Below are positions 7,926-15,197 of a stretch of DNA of 37,439 nt, in pieces. Numbering within the stretch: the stretch's first letter is position 1; every line of letters begins with the position of its first letter. The position numbers and the translations under genes are program-made. This DNA is from a virus: the IMG/VR virus record IMGVR_UViG_3300012920_000104, positions 1-37,439 of that record; one strand, 5' to 3'. Below the pieces are notes generated by a model. It had not been told where the DNA came from, did not search any database, and saw only the letters and a program-made list of their open reading frames with translations.

Positions 7926-8159
7926 CTAGCCTCCAATTTTTTTGACTTCGCTAACGAAATTTTTCGTAGCAGTGCCAAGTAATGACGAACGATACGAGAA
8001 ACTAAGATTCTCTGTTGTCATGATGTTTTGAATCTCCTCGGTGAAACTGATCGATAAACCAGTCAGCTCACTCACTTTGGATTGCAAGTCTTCAATAGTG
8101 TCACCACAAGAAGATGTTTCGCATTGCTCGTTTGTTGCTTTTGCTTTTTTTGCGCTCAT
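7926..8159 (-). CDS. Small protein of unknown function (77 aa)
   Basis: Not recognised. It starts MSAKKAKATNEQ and has a predicted coiled central helix. A CATATATA octamer ends 5 nt before the ATG on the minus strand, a weak late-type signal. The end of the gene carries the Shine-Dalgarno of the next gene. Confidence 0.5.
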   Translation of the reverse strand: MSAKKAKATNEQCETSSCGDTIEDLQSKVSELTGLSISFTEEIQNIMTTENLSFSYRSSLLGTATKNFVSEVKKIGG

Positions 8160-8189
8160 AAAGATATATATGGTTTGTTATGTAAAATG

Positions 8190-9308
8190 CTATCTCAATC
8201 CAGTTGATTCAAACACATCACGTGCCACTCCTGCAGAGAATCCATCTTCAACACCCTTCACAATCACTGACACAGCGTTATGACTATGTAGACTCTCATT
8301 GTGCGATGCGATGATTTTAAAATCTAATATGCGTGGCTCGTTGTTTAATTTTTCATATAACAATCGAGATGCATCTTCTACAAATTTTAGATTTGACCCG
8401 TTCATTTCTGCAAAGGCTTGTTCGTCTTCTCGCTTGACCATCACCTGTGTTTCAGTTTGTAGTGCAGCTAGACACAGCTCTTGCAAGTCTTCCACCCATA
8501 ACATGTCATCAAATCTCACACTCACTCTTGCCACACTTCGCTGACTATGCGGAACGGTGGCACGATTTCGATACTTTTCAGCATGTTCACTCAACTCGAA
8601 ACTACATGGGCATGCAGAAGAGTATACAAAATCAAAATGAATGTATTTTTTAAATACACCGGCTTTGGTCAAGTCACCCTCAAACACAACATCATAGTAT
8701 TGATAACCTTCCAGTTCGCTACGCAAGCTATTTTGCTTGATTGGATATGATATTTTAAGCATAATACGAGAATCAAAACACATCAAATTTTTCTTGTATG
8801 TCTCGAGCACATCTTTGATCTTGTCTATACTGAATGTCTCGTCTTTATGATTGTAGAAACTTCTCATGATACGTGACATGTTGATACCTTTTTTATGTGC
8901 TTCTAAACTAACACTACCGGTAACACTTGTTTCAAGTTCGATGGTTGCTCCACTTCTCTTCTTGTATGTTAGAGGTAATTTGAAATTGTGAATACCCACT
9001 TGTTGAATCGCAACAGGCGCTCCTTGAATCAAGCTTGATGGTCCGTTCTGCAAATCTGGTAGTGATGATATATACTTTTTATCGGCTTTCAATTTAGTAT
9101 CATACACTCTGATCGGAGATGCATAGCCTTTGCTATATTCTTCACCCATGATCTCCCGAGCTATAACATCTTTCTCTCCGGTAAGTTCATCATCTCCAAG
9201 CCATTCATAATTGCTTTCCGGTTCTTGTTCTTGCAATTTGCTCACAATACCATTACTACCGTTTCGATGATTAGTTAACTCTCCATTCATAAATTCTATT
9301 TTACTCAT
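8190..9308 (-). CDS. folE2: GTP cyclohydrolase I type 2 (FolE2)
   Basis: 372 residues. FolE2 converts GTP to 7,8-dihydroneopterin triphosphate, the first step towards 7-deazaguanines (and folate). Family signatures are intact: LPDLQN (83-88), SLEAHKKGINMSR (134-146), SACPCS with C233/C235, PHSQRS with H254, REDEQAFAEMNGSNLKFVEDA (293-313, with E301) and ASHNESLHSH (335-343). These supply the metal ligands and catalytic residues of the GCYH-IB family. About 80 N-terminal residues precede the usual family start; they are polar and unexplained. The gene has its own TTGAAC-N16-TATAAT promoter, nearly identical to those of queD and the queF operon. The fold assignment is firm; the role in DNA modification is inferred from the other que/dpd genes. 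Confidence 0.93.
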   Translation of the reverse strand: MSKIEFMNGELTNHRNGSNGIVSKLQEQEPESNYEWLGDDELTGEKDVIAREIMGEEYSKGYASPIRVYDTKLKADKKYISSLPDLQNGPSSLIQGAPVAIQQVGIHNFKLPLTYKKRSGATIELETSVTGSVSLEAHKKGINMSRIMRSFYNHKDETFSIDKIKDVLETYKKNLMCFDSRIMLKISYPIKQNSLRSELEGYQYYDVVFEGDLTKAGVFKKYIHFDFVYSSACPCSFELSEHAEKYRNRATVPHSQRSVARVSVRFDDMLWVEDLQELCLAALQTETQVMVKREDEQAFAEMNGSNLKFVEDASRLLYEKLNNEPRILDFKIIASHNESLHSHNAVSVIVKGVEDGFSAGVARDVFESTGLR

Positions 9309-9316
9309 ACATGTCT

Positions 9317-9344
9317 ATTATAAAGTATAAAATATGTAGTTCAA
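9317..9344 (-). promoter_or_regulatory. Sigma70-type promoter of folE2
   Basis: On the minus strand: TTGAAC (9339-9344), 16-nt spacer, TATAAT (9317-9322), then 8 nt to the folE2 ATG. The predicted leader is about 2 nt. Confidence 0.75.
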
Positions 9345-9346
9345 CT

Positions 9347-9354
9347 AATAAATA
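9347..9354 (+). promoter_or_regulatory. Late promoter octamer AATAAATA
   Basis: AATAAATA lies 11 nt before the ATG at 9366 and is back to back with the folE2 promoter. This gap therefore has an early-type promoter leftwards and a late-type one rightwards. Confidence 0.45.
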
Positions 9355-9365
9355 ATTGTGTATAC

Positions 9366-9782
9366 ATGAGCAATTTGACGACAATCATGAACCGTGCTTT
9401 AGGTTCAACATCACTCAAAAAAATTAAATTTAAACGTGACCCCGGTAATCTTGAATCTACCGAGAGTTACGAAGGCTACATACTGGAAGAGGACGATGTG
9501 TCAGGCTCAGTTACAATATTCGTACCAGATCTACAAGACGGTTTAATGAATGTAGATCCTGAGAGCATCGAAGCATATGCTCCTCCAGTAGAGTCTAATA
9601 TATGCAAACTTAAAGCTAGTGCAGCAAAACATTTAATACATACAGGCATGATAGACTGTGAACTGGAGCTACAAAAAATAGACTCGATACAGACAATCGA
9701 GCAATTAGAATTTTATTTGAATCAGTTTGATCTCTGTGACACGCAGATGCTGAACATATACAGAATGAGTTTCAATGCGTAA
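9366..9782 (+). CDS. Protein of unknown function (138 aa)
   Basis: Not recognised. The N-terminal half looks like beta structure (SYEGYILEEDDVSGSVTIFVPD); the C-terminal half is helical with a central Cys. The stop overlaps the nucleotidyltransferase start by 8 nt, so they are probably coexpressed. Confidence 0.6.
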   Translation: MSNLTTIMNRALGSTSLKKIKFKRDPGNLESTESYEGYILEEDDVSGSVTIFVPDLQDGLMNVDPESIEAYAPPVESNICKLKASAAKHLIHTGMIDCELELQKIDSIQTIEQLEFYLNQFDLCDTQMLNIYRMSFNA

Positions 9783-10473
9783 GTTTGACACAGCATACAT
9801 TGACACTCTACGTTTGTTGCATGAAAGCAATTTGAAACGTGTTGGCTTTTTTCCTGGATGCTTCTCACCACCTCATAAAGGTCACTACATGACTGCGAAG
9901 AAGATGAGTATTGAGAATGATGTGTCCTTTATAATAGCTTCTGACACGTGTAGAGATGAAAACGTGACAACAGAAAAGATGGCAGCAATCTGGAAGATAT
10001 ACATACAAGCCATGGGTGTTGGTAATGTTCATGTCAAAGTTGTACCTGGTTCACCTGTGGGTGTCACATACCAAGCGGTCAATCTTCTCAACAACTCTGG
10101 GAAATTGGTATCATCTAAACCAATCGAGACACACCCGGATGCGGAAGATATATATGACAGATCCAAGAGTGATCAAGTACAAATAGCCTTGTACGCCGGT
10201 CAAGAAGATTTTGCCGGGCGTTACTCTGCATTCCTCAAAGGTGATGAACCATACAAAGGCAACAAAGTAACAGACATTGTTGGTCGGCAAGTTGACCGGT
10301 ATGCGTCCGGCACTGAAACGCGACAAGCGATTCATGATATCGCTATAGGTGTGAAAGATGCTGATACATTGAGAAATTTGTTACCGGGTCCTAGTGCAGG
10401 TAATGAATTTACAGGAGCAGGTTTTTTAAACACAGAACAAGAAGATCAAGTTGTAAATATATTATTGTCATGA
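9775..10473 (+). CDS. Cytidylyltransferase-like nucleotidyltransferase
   Basis: 232 residues. GFFPGCFSPPHKGHYMTAKK holds the HxGH motif (H34-K-G-H37) of the nucleotidyltransferase alpha/beta-phosphodiesterase superfamily, and SGTETRQA near residues 178-185 is the second conserved (S/T)xxxR-type motif. Relatives transfer CMP or AMP to phosphate-containing substrates (NadM, CoaD, TagD types); the substrate here is not evident. The N-terminus adds about 22 residues before the first strand (RLLHES) with an LHE site that could be a head-targeting and cleavage peptide. It overlaps its neighbours on both sides, the downstream one as ATGA. Confidence 0.75.
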   Translation: MRKFDTAYIDTLRLLHESNLKRVGFFPGCFSPPHKGHYMTAKKMSIENDVSFIIASDTCRDENVTTEKMAAIWKIYIQAMGVGNVHVKVVPGSPVGVTYQAVNLLNNSGKLVSSKPIETHPDAEDIYDRSKSDQVQIALYAGQEDFAGRYSAFLKGDEPYKGNKVTDIVGRQVDRYASGTETRQAIHDIAIGVKDADTLRNLLPGPSAGNEFTGAGFLNTEQEDQVVNILLS

Positions 10474-10880
10474 ACGAGATAAACAGTATTGCAGATTTAT
10501 ATTTCAAGCGTGTCAATGCCCCGGTGATTTTGACCGAGGTTGTGAATGGACCGGATGTTGATGTGTATGAACCAGAAAAGACAATCGACATCACAACCAT
10601 AAACGTTTACATAAAACCGGCGCAAGGAGCTATACAGCGCCCATACACTGGCGCAGTGACAAATATAACAGAACTAGATTCAAGCACCACATTGATAGCG
10701 GTAGATCAAGACAATGATAAAACAATACAGGTCATCATGACTGGTGATGAAAACATCGCAGTTACTGTTCTAGACGCACAAGGCAATGTGCAGGATACGT
10801 TCATGGGTAAAAATTTAGATTTTTATGATATGGATTCTGAGCAAAAAGAACTTAATATAATTAAGATCGAAAATGTATAA
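10470..10880 (+). CDS. Protein of unknown function (136 aa), possibly head-packaged
   Basis: Not recognised. Coupled by an ATGA overlap to the nucleotidyltransferase gene. The N-terminal segment ends in VILTE, an (L/I)xE site at residues 21-23. The rest is predicted beta-rich and acidic. Confidence 0.55.
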   Translation: MNEINSIADLYFKRVNAPVILTEVVNGPDVDVYEPEKTIDITTINVYIKPAQGAIQRPYTGAVTNITELDSSTTLIAVDQDNDKTIQVIMTGDENIAVTVLDAQGNVQDTFMGKNLDFYDMDSEQKELNIIKIENV

Positions 10881-10885
10881 AATTT

Positions 10886-11065
10886 ATGAATAACAGAGTA
10901 ACAAAATCAATTATATTGTGCGGCGGAAAGAAATGTTGTCCGGAGCTATCATTCACTGACGATGGTAAAGTCAAAATCAAAGATGACTATGGTAATACCG
11001 TGATGATGGAAAAGAGTCAAGCTAAAATGATCACCGAGGCGGTCAAGAAGCTAGAGAAAAAATAG
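10886..11065 (+). CDS. Small Cys-containing protein (59 aa)
   Basis: A short gene of 59 codons: ATG at 10886, TAG at 11063-11065. The N-terminus has a CGGKKCCPE cluster of three cysteines, followed by FTDDGKVKIKDDYGN and a helical Lys-rich end. Small phage proteins with a CGGxxCCP start are familiar as hypothetical genes in T4-like genomes; the cysteines suggest a metal site. It sits 5 nt after the preceding gene. Confidence 0.55.
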   Translation: MNNRVTKSIILCGGKKCCPELSFTDDGKVKIKDDYGNTVMMEKSQAKMITEAVKKLEKK

Positions 11066-11352
11066 AACTTCTGGCTTGCATCGGGCTCACGCTCATACTC
11101 AAATACGGTACCATTTTAAATGTACCGCGAACGTTCCTATGTAAAAATAAAATACTCAAAGAGTTGTTTTCATGTAGTTTGTGTCTAGGCTTCTGGTCTG
11201 GTGTGCTTGTTGGTAGTGTTGAGTATACTATAACAAATGAAACACTATATCTGCTACCTTTTGCGAGTTCGGGTGTGTCATGGATTGTTGACAATTTAAA
11301 CAATTTAGTACAATCAGCTGAAATAAAAATCGATAAAGATCTTGAACTTTAA
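11062..11352 (+). CDS. Small membrane protein with a probable non-AUG start
   Basis: The frame is open from 11026 to the stop at 11350-11352. Upstream of a TTG at 11164 it encodes a hydrophobic segment (LLACIGLTLILKYG) and KELFSCSLCLGFWSGVLVG, which together look like a two-helix membrane protein with a CxxC. No ATG, GTG or TTG precedes the first hydrophobic segment. ATA at 11062 (overlapping the previous stop) or CTG at 11071 are possible starts; TTG at 11164 would remove the first helix. Function unknown. Confidence 0.45.
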   Translation: MELLACIGLTLILKYGTILNVPRTFLCKNKILKELFSCSLCLGFWSGVLVGSVEYTITNETLYLLPFASSGVSWIVDNLNNLVQSAEIKIDKDLEL

Positions 11353-11369
11353 GACATACATGTTATAAT
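11342..11369 (+). promoter_or_regulatory. Sigma70-type promoter of the queD-queE unit
   Basis: TTGAAC (11342-11347), 16-nt spacer, TATAAT (11364-11369), then exactly 6 nt to the queD ATG at 11376. The start codon would coincide with the first transcribed base. Confidence 0.8.
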
Positions 11370-11375
11370 TAACGT

Positions 11376-12005
11376 ATGTCATTTACGAGTACTAAAATTA
11401 TTGAATTAGGTAGTTGTGCATTCAGACAACCTACTGCGGATTCGCATTGTCGGTTTGTACATGGATACAGACTCATAGCTAAATTTTGGTTCCGAGCAAA
11501 AGAACTTGATCACAACAATTGGGTGGTTGATTTCGGTGGTTTGAAAGGTCTCAAGAAACTTCTCGAGGATCAATTCGATCACACTACATGTATCGCTCGA
11601 ACTGATCCGAAGCTTGAGCTTTTTAAAAAAATGAGAGATGCTGGTGTCTGTGATCTAAGAATCATGGATGGTGTTGGTATCGAAAAATTTGCTGAATGGT
11701 GTCACAACACAGCAGACAAGTTTGTCAAGGATGCAACAAACATGAGATGTGGATGTGTTGCTGTTGAAGTTTTTGAGCATGAGAAGAACTCCGCAATTTT
11801 TGCAACAGATGTATCAGAATCGATTGCTGTTGAAGAACCAACAAAGGATATCGATGTTGAAAAACCGGTTAGTATTGCCAAGAATGATAATAATATAACA
11901 AGACCTCCTTTTGCAAACAAAAAAAAAGCAAAAACAGGACAACCATTGTGGCCTAAAAAAGAAAAAAACAAATGGATGTCCGGTGAATCAACCTGGGGAT
12001 TTTAA
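11376..12005 (+). CDS. queD: 6-carboxy-tetrahydropterin synthase (QueD-like)
   Basis: QueD turns dihydroneopterin triphosphate into 6-carboxy-tetrahydropterin, the second step of preQ0 synthesis. The 6-pyruvoyl-tetrahydropterin synthase fold is seen in residues 1-140: SHCRFVHGYRL (23-33, with catalytic-type C25 and HG at 29-30), NNWVVDFGGLKGLK (47-60), FDHT (67-70) and VEVFEHE (130-136). The usual zinc-site HGH reads HGY, and the first His of the usual AAH is not in its normal place. A C-terminal tail of about 65 residues ends in Lys-rich sequence and is absent from ordinary QueD. It starts the queD-82aa-queE-PRTase unit behind a strong promoter. Confidence 0.83.
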   Translation: MSFTSTKIIELGSCAFRQPTADSHCRFVHGYRLIAKFWFRAKELDHNNWVVDFGGLKGLKKLLEDQFDHTTCIARTDPKLELFKKMRDAGVCDLRIMDGVGIEKFAEWCHNTADKFVKDATNMRCGCVAVEVFEHEKNSAIFATDVSESIAVEEPTKDIDVEKPVSIAKNDNNITRPPFANKKKAKTGQPLWPKKEKNKWMSGESTWGF

Positions 12006-12254
12006 ATGAGTAAAAAACATATAAACGGAATATTAACTCAATACATCGGTCGCAAAGATGAAAGTGTAGCTGATTTGAGTGTGTATCTTGAACGACCTGT
12101 AGGTGTCGGTGAACATAGCGACATCGGTCAAGAAATTAGAACAAAAATCGAGGAGATTGACAGGTTAGACTCTTTGATTGAAACTATTACAAAATATTTT
12201 GGAAACGACAGCAATACCAGCCAAGAAAGCAAAAACGCAAGTGAGCAAGATTGA
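12006..12254 (+). CDS. Small protein of unknown function (82 aa) between queD and queE
   Basis: Not recognised. The ATG immediately follows the queD stop. It is acidic and helical with a probable coiled segment at about residues 35-65 (IGQEIRTKIEEIDRLD) and a Ser/Asn-rich end. Its last 14 nt overlap the queE start. Its place inside the operon suggests an accessory role, but nothing in the sequence shows one. Confidence 0.55.
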   Translation: MSKKHINGILTQYIGRKDESVADLSVYLERPVGVGEHSDIGQEIRTKIEEIDRLDSLIETITKYFGNDSNTSQESKNASEQD

Positions 12255-13017
12255 TACACTGAACATATCTGAAGATTTTTATTCTGTACAAGGTGAAGGT
12301 GCAACATCAGGTGTACCAGCATACTTTGTCAGACTCAAAGCATGTAACTTAATGTGCGGTGGAGTGGACGGTAGTTTGATGAAATCAGGTGAAGCAACCT
12401 GGTGGTGTGACACTGAATACGTATGGAAGAAGGGTCTAGAAAAACCTTTTGAGTATCTTGAAACAAGATGGAAAGAACAAAATATAATCGATTGGATCAA
12501 CCAAGGTCGCGTGAATGTGGTCTGGACCGGTGGTGAACCTACTATACCAAAAAATCAACGAGCAATTGTTGCATATTTAGATTGGTATCACAAATTATGG
12601 GATCGACTGCAGAACAAACTCAACATGTTTAACGAAGTTGAAACAAATGGTACAATATACATGGAAGATAAATTTTTTGATTATATTGACCAAATCAACT
12701 GCTCTGTAAAACTTGCTAATAGTGGCATGCCGGTCAGGAGAAGAATTGTACCTAGAGCGTTAGAACGTATCATGTCTCATCGCAATCATTGGTTTAAATT
12801 CGTAATCAGCACTGAAGAGTGTTTAAAAGAGATTGAGCGAGATTTTATCAAACCGTTCAATATTGACCCTAAGCGTGTGATCATGATGCCTGGGCTTGAC
12901 AAACAAGAAGATTACCATGAAAGAACTAAGTTCTGTATGGAAATGGCTAAGGAGCATGGCTACATCGGTTTAACTAGATTACATGTGAGTGCATGGGATC
13001 AAACGACCGGTGTATGA
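12241..13017 (+). CDS. queE: 7-carboxy-7-deazaguanine synthase (QueE), radical SAM
   Basis: 258 residues from GTG 12241; an in-frame TTG at 12178 would add 21 residues. QueE rearranges 6-carboxy-tetrahydropterin to 7-carboxy-7-deazaguanine with S-adenosylmethionine and a [4Fe-4S] cluster. The family start FYSVQGEGATSG is followed by RLKACNLMC and, after an insertion, WWCDTEY. The cluster cysteines are C35, C39 and C56, i.e. CX3CX16C instead of the usual CX3CX2C. VWTGGEPTI is the SAM-binding GGE motif, and FKFVIST and LHVSAWDQ follow in family order. The gene ends with an ATGA overlap into the phosphoribosyltransferase gene. Confidence 0.9.
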   Translation: MSKIDTLNISEDFYSVQGEGATSGVPAYFVRLKACNLMCGGVDGSLMKSGEATWWCDTEYVWKKGLEKPFEYLETRWKEQNIIDWINQGRVNVVWTGGEPTIPKNQRAIVAYLDWYHKLWDRLQNKLNMFNEVETNGTIYMEDKFFDYIDQINCSVKLANSGMPVRRRIVPRALERIMSHRNHWFKFVISTEECLKEIERDFIKPFNIDPKRVIMMPGLDKQEDYHERTKFCMEMAKEHGYIGLTRLHVSAWDQTTGV

Positions 13018-13499
13018 GTCAAAGACATCTAGAATGGAAAGACATAGAGCATCAATGCAAAAGAATATCAGATGATATCGTACATGACGATATATCTGCA
13101 GATGCAATCATTGGCCTAAGTAGAGGCGGGTTGGTACCAGCTACCATGCTTGCTCATAAGTTGCATGTACGTGAAGTACTCGTGCATGGTTATCATAGTT
13201 ACGACGAAACAACCAAAACAAGAGACCCGGATAATGTACATGGTGTAATGTATCAAGACGTTGTGTATGATTTGATAAAAGGTCTACATGGTAAGCAAAT
13301 ATTAATTGTTGACGATCTGTGTGATGAAGGTATCACATTACAGGGCTTGACAAAAAGATTGTATAAAAAATTCCATAAAGGTGCTGTACATTTTTACACA
13401 GCAACATTATATTGCAAAGAGCACAGTATTTTCAAACCAGATTTTGTCGGTGAGCATTGTGGAAAAGACTGGCTTGTATTCCCATGGGAGCGTGCATAA
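13014..13499 (+). CDS. Purine-type phosphoribosyltransferase
   Basis: 161 residues from the ATG that overlaps the queE stop. ILIVDDLCDEGITL is the PRPP-binding signature of type I phosphoribosyltransferases, and IIGLSRGGLVPATMLAH is the usual N-terminal strand-loop. Its closest feel is the xanthine/hypoxanthine-guanine group, which makes nucleotides from free purine bases and PRPP. Coupling to queE suggests a part in purine supply for, or handling of, a deazapurine base, but the substrate is not known. Confidence 0.8.
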   Translation: MSQRHLEWKDIEHQCKRISDDIVHDDISADAIIGLSRGGLVPATMLAHKLHVREVLVHGYHSYDETTKTRDPDNVHGVMYQDVVYDLIKGLHGKQILIVDDLCDEGITLQGLTKRLYKKFHKGAVHFYTATLYCKEHSIFKPDFVGEHCGKDWLVFPWERA

Positions 13500-13502
13500 G
13501 TA
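13495..13502 (+). promoter_or_regulatory. Late-promoter-like octamer CATAAGTA
   Basis: Overlaps the stop of the phosphoribosyltransferase gene and lies 6 nt before the ATG at 13509. The same element and gap are seen on the minus strand at 7190-7197. Confidence 0.4.
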
Positions 13503-13508
13503 TTTGAC

Positions 13509-14219
13509 ATGAGAATTGCAATATCTGGTACCGCGTGTCAAGGAAAAACAACATTACTCAATGACTTTCTTAAGACATATACTGATTATGAAACACCGGA
13601 AGATACGTATAGATCGGTGATACAACAAGAAAAACACAGTAAGCATACCGATGTAGAAACACAATGGAAAATTCTCGACTTCATGTCTGATCAACTAACA
13701 CAATACCACTCTGGAAGTAATGTTATATTTGATAGATGTCCACTTGATAATATTGTGCACAGCTTGTGGTGTTATGAGCGTGGTATAGATGGTTTTGATA
13801 AAGATTATATCGACAAAACAATCGCTCTGTTTAAAGAGACGATGAAGCTACTTGACATTATATTTTTCATACCCGTGACACGCGTGTCAACAATTGAAAT
13901 TGAGGACGGCAAGCAACGTGAAACAGATGCTCAATACATAAAAGAGATTGACAATTTGTTCAAGGCCATGTATCAACAGTGGCTTCAACCAGACTCAGCT
14001 TTTTTTGAGAAAGATGACCGAGCAGCCATAATTGAAGTTTTTGGCTCACCACAAGAAAGAATGCACATGATCAAACTTTACATTGACCCGGATACAGGTG
14101 AAAGTGTCGATGCAGAAGGTATACTGAATCCAGAAGAGATGAAGGATATTGAGAGCCAGTTCAGAAATTCTGGAGATGGTTATACAGACATGAATGACGT
14201 TAATAGACTCACAATTTGA
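13509..14219 (+). CDS. P-loop nucleotide kinase-like protein (AAA_28 type)
   Basis: 236 residues. Walker A is GTACQGKT (residues 7-14); VIFDRCPLDNIVHSLW carries the Asp-Arg of the kinase LID region, as in NadR-like and thymidylate-kinase-like phage enzymes. IIFFIPV is a further core strand. The last 50 residues (IDPDTGESVDAEGIL...) form an extra acidic tail not expected for a minimal kinase. A second protein of this type lies at 34664-35209. A nucleotide or nucleoside substrate is likely by family but not identified. Confidence 0.7.
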   Translation: MRIAISGTACQGKTTLLNDFLKTYTDYETPEDTYRSVIQQEKHSKHTDVETQWKILDFMSDQLTQYHSGSNVIFDRCPLDNIVHSLWCYERGIDGFDKDYIDKTIALFKETMKLLDIIFFIPVTRVSTIEIEDGKQRETDAQYIKEIDNLFKAMYQQWLQPDSAFFEKDDRAAIIEVFGSPQERMHMIKLYIDPDTGESVDAEGILNPEEMKDIESQFRNSGDGYTDMNDVNRLTI

Positions 14220-14225
14220 TAAATA
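14218..14225 (+). promoter_or_regulatory. T4-type late promoter octamer (GATAAATA)
   Basis: GATAAATA overlaps the stop of the kinase-like gene and is followed after 5 nt by the in-frame GTG at 14231. Confidence 0.5.
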
Positions 14226-14230
14226 ATGTT

Positions 14231-14491
14231 GTGAATGATTATAATGATACATTTGAAATGCTGATCGAACGCTACGGTGTGCTCAAAACAGTAGTAAAAG
14301 AACGCTTCCCTAGAAAATTGCAGCTCAGCAACGAGTTTGTTGCAGCCTTCCGCGAGGAGTTCAAACGACAAACATCTGGTACAATTACAGAAGATGAAGA
14401 CGGTAATCAAATTGAGACGCCTGGTCGTGACAAAAACACAGTGTTACGTGAGATGCAAAAAGCCTTGAAATTTTTATCCAAGGTTGTATAA
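14231..14491 (+). CDS. Small protein of unknown function (86 aa)
   Basis: Not recognised. Start choice: GTG 14231 lies 5 nt after a late octamer; TTG 14216 overlaps the previous stop but lies upstream of the octamer, and ATG 14258 is also in frame. The body (LIERYGVLKTVVKERF, later DKNTVLREMQKALKFLSKVV) is helical and basic. Confidence 0.55.
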   Translation: MNDYNDTFEMLIERYGVLKTVVKERFPRKLQLSNEFVAAFREEFKRQTSGTITEDEDGNQIETPGRDKNTVLREMQKALKFLSKVV

Positions 14492-14492
14492 T
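14465..14492 (+). promoter_or_regulatory. Sigma70-type promoter of the glycosyltransferase pair
   Basis: TTGAAA (14465-14470), 16-nt spacer, TATAAT (14487-14492), then exactly 6 nt to the ATG at 14499. It lies inside the end of the preceding gene. Confidence 0.75.
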
Positions 14493-14498
14493 ATGTAG

Positions 14499-15197
14499 AT
14501 GGTCGTTAGTACCGGTACACATGTAATATACAGCGCTGTTTTTGGAGATTATGATAATATAATCGCTCCAAAACAGGCACACAAAAACACAGATTATGTG
14601 TTGTTTACTGATTGTACAGACATTGAATCTATACCAAAACCATGGAATGTTGTACATGTTGATTGGTTAGACACTGTTGATATACAGTACCGAAACCGAC
14701 GATCAGCAAGACACTTCAAAGCTTTACCTCACGTGTACATGCCTCAACATGATGTGAGTATCTGGATGGACATGACACATGATGTTGTTATGGATCCATA
14801 CACAATTGAAGAGGAATTTTTATCAGATTCTGATATAGCTCTGTTCAAACATGAATTGAGAGATTGTGTGTTCGCTGAAGGTTTGGCTGTTATGAAATAT
14901 CGATTTGATCATTCTCAACGTGTCACATCACAGCTCGAGTACTACAAAGCTGCAAAGTATCCACCAGGTAACGGTCTGTGGGAAACTCCAGGTGTCATTA
15001 GAAAAAACACAACACAGATATCAAAAGTTAACAATTTGTGGTGGGAGATGATGTGTAGATACTCTTCAAGAGATCAGATAAGTTTACCATATATTTTAGA
15101 CAAGCATGATATAAAACCTCATGTGCTTCCCGGGTTCGCTGGAAAGTGTTCACCTGCAAACAACAAAATTATTAGACATGTACAGTATCACAAATGA
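14499..15197 (+). CDS. Putative glycosyltransferase (DUF616/TOD1-like)
   Basis: 232 residues. It begins with a strand-turn YSAVFGDYDNI, then YVLFTDC, and has WMDMTHDVVMDP in the place of the metal-binding acidic motif, followed by FKHELRDCVFAEG. This order fits the DUF616 (PF04765) glycosyltransferase-like family. The acceptor could be phage DNA, a virion protein or a host surface glycan; nothing here decides it. It is transcribed from its own early-type promoter together with the next gene. Confidence 0.65.
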   Translation: MVVSTGTHVIYSAVFGDYDNIIAPKQAHKNTDYVLFTDCTDIESIPKPWNVVHVDWLDTVDIQYRNRRSARHFKALPHVYMPQHDVSIWMDMTHDVVMDPYTIEEEFLSDSDIALFKHELRDCVFAEGLAVMKYRFDHSQRVTSQLEYYKAAKYPPGNGLWETPGVIRKNTTQISKVNNLWWEMMCRYSSRDQISLPYILDKHDIKPHVLPGFAGKCSPANNKIIRHVQYHK

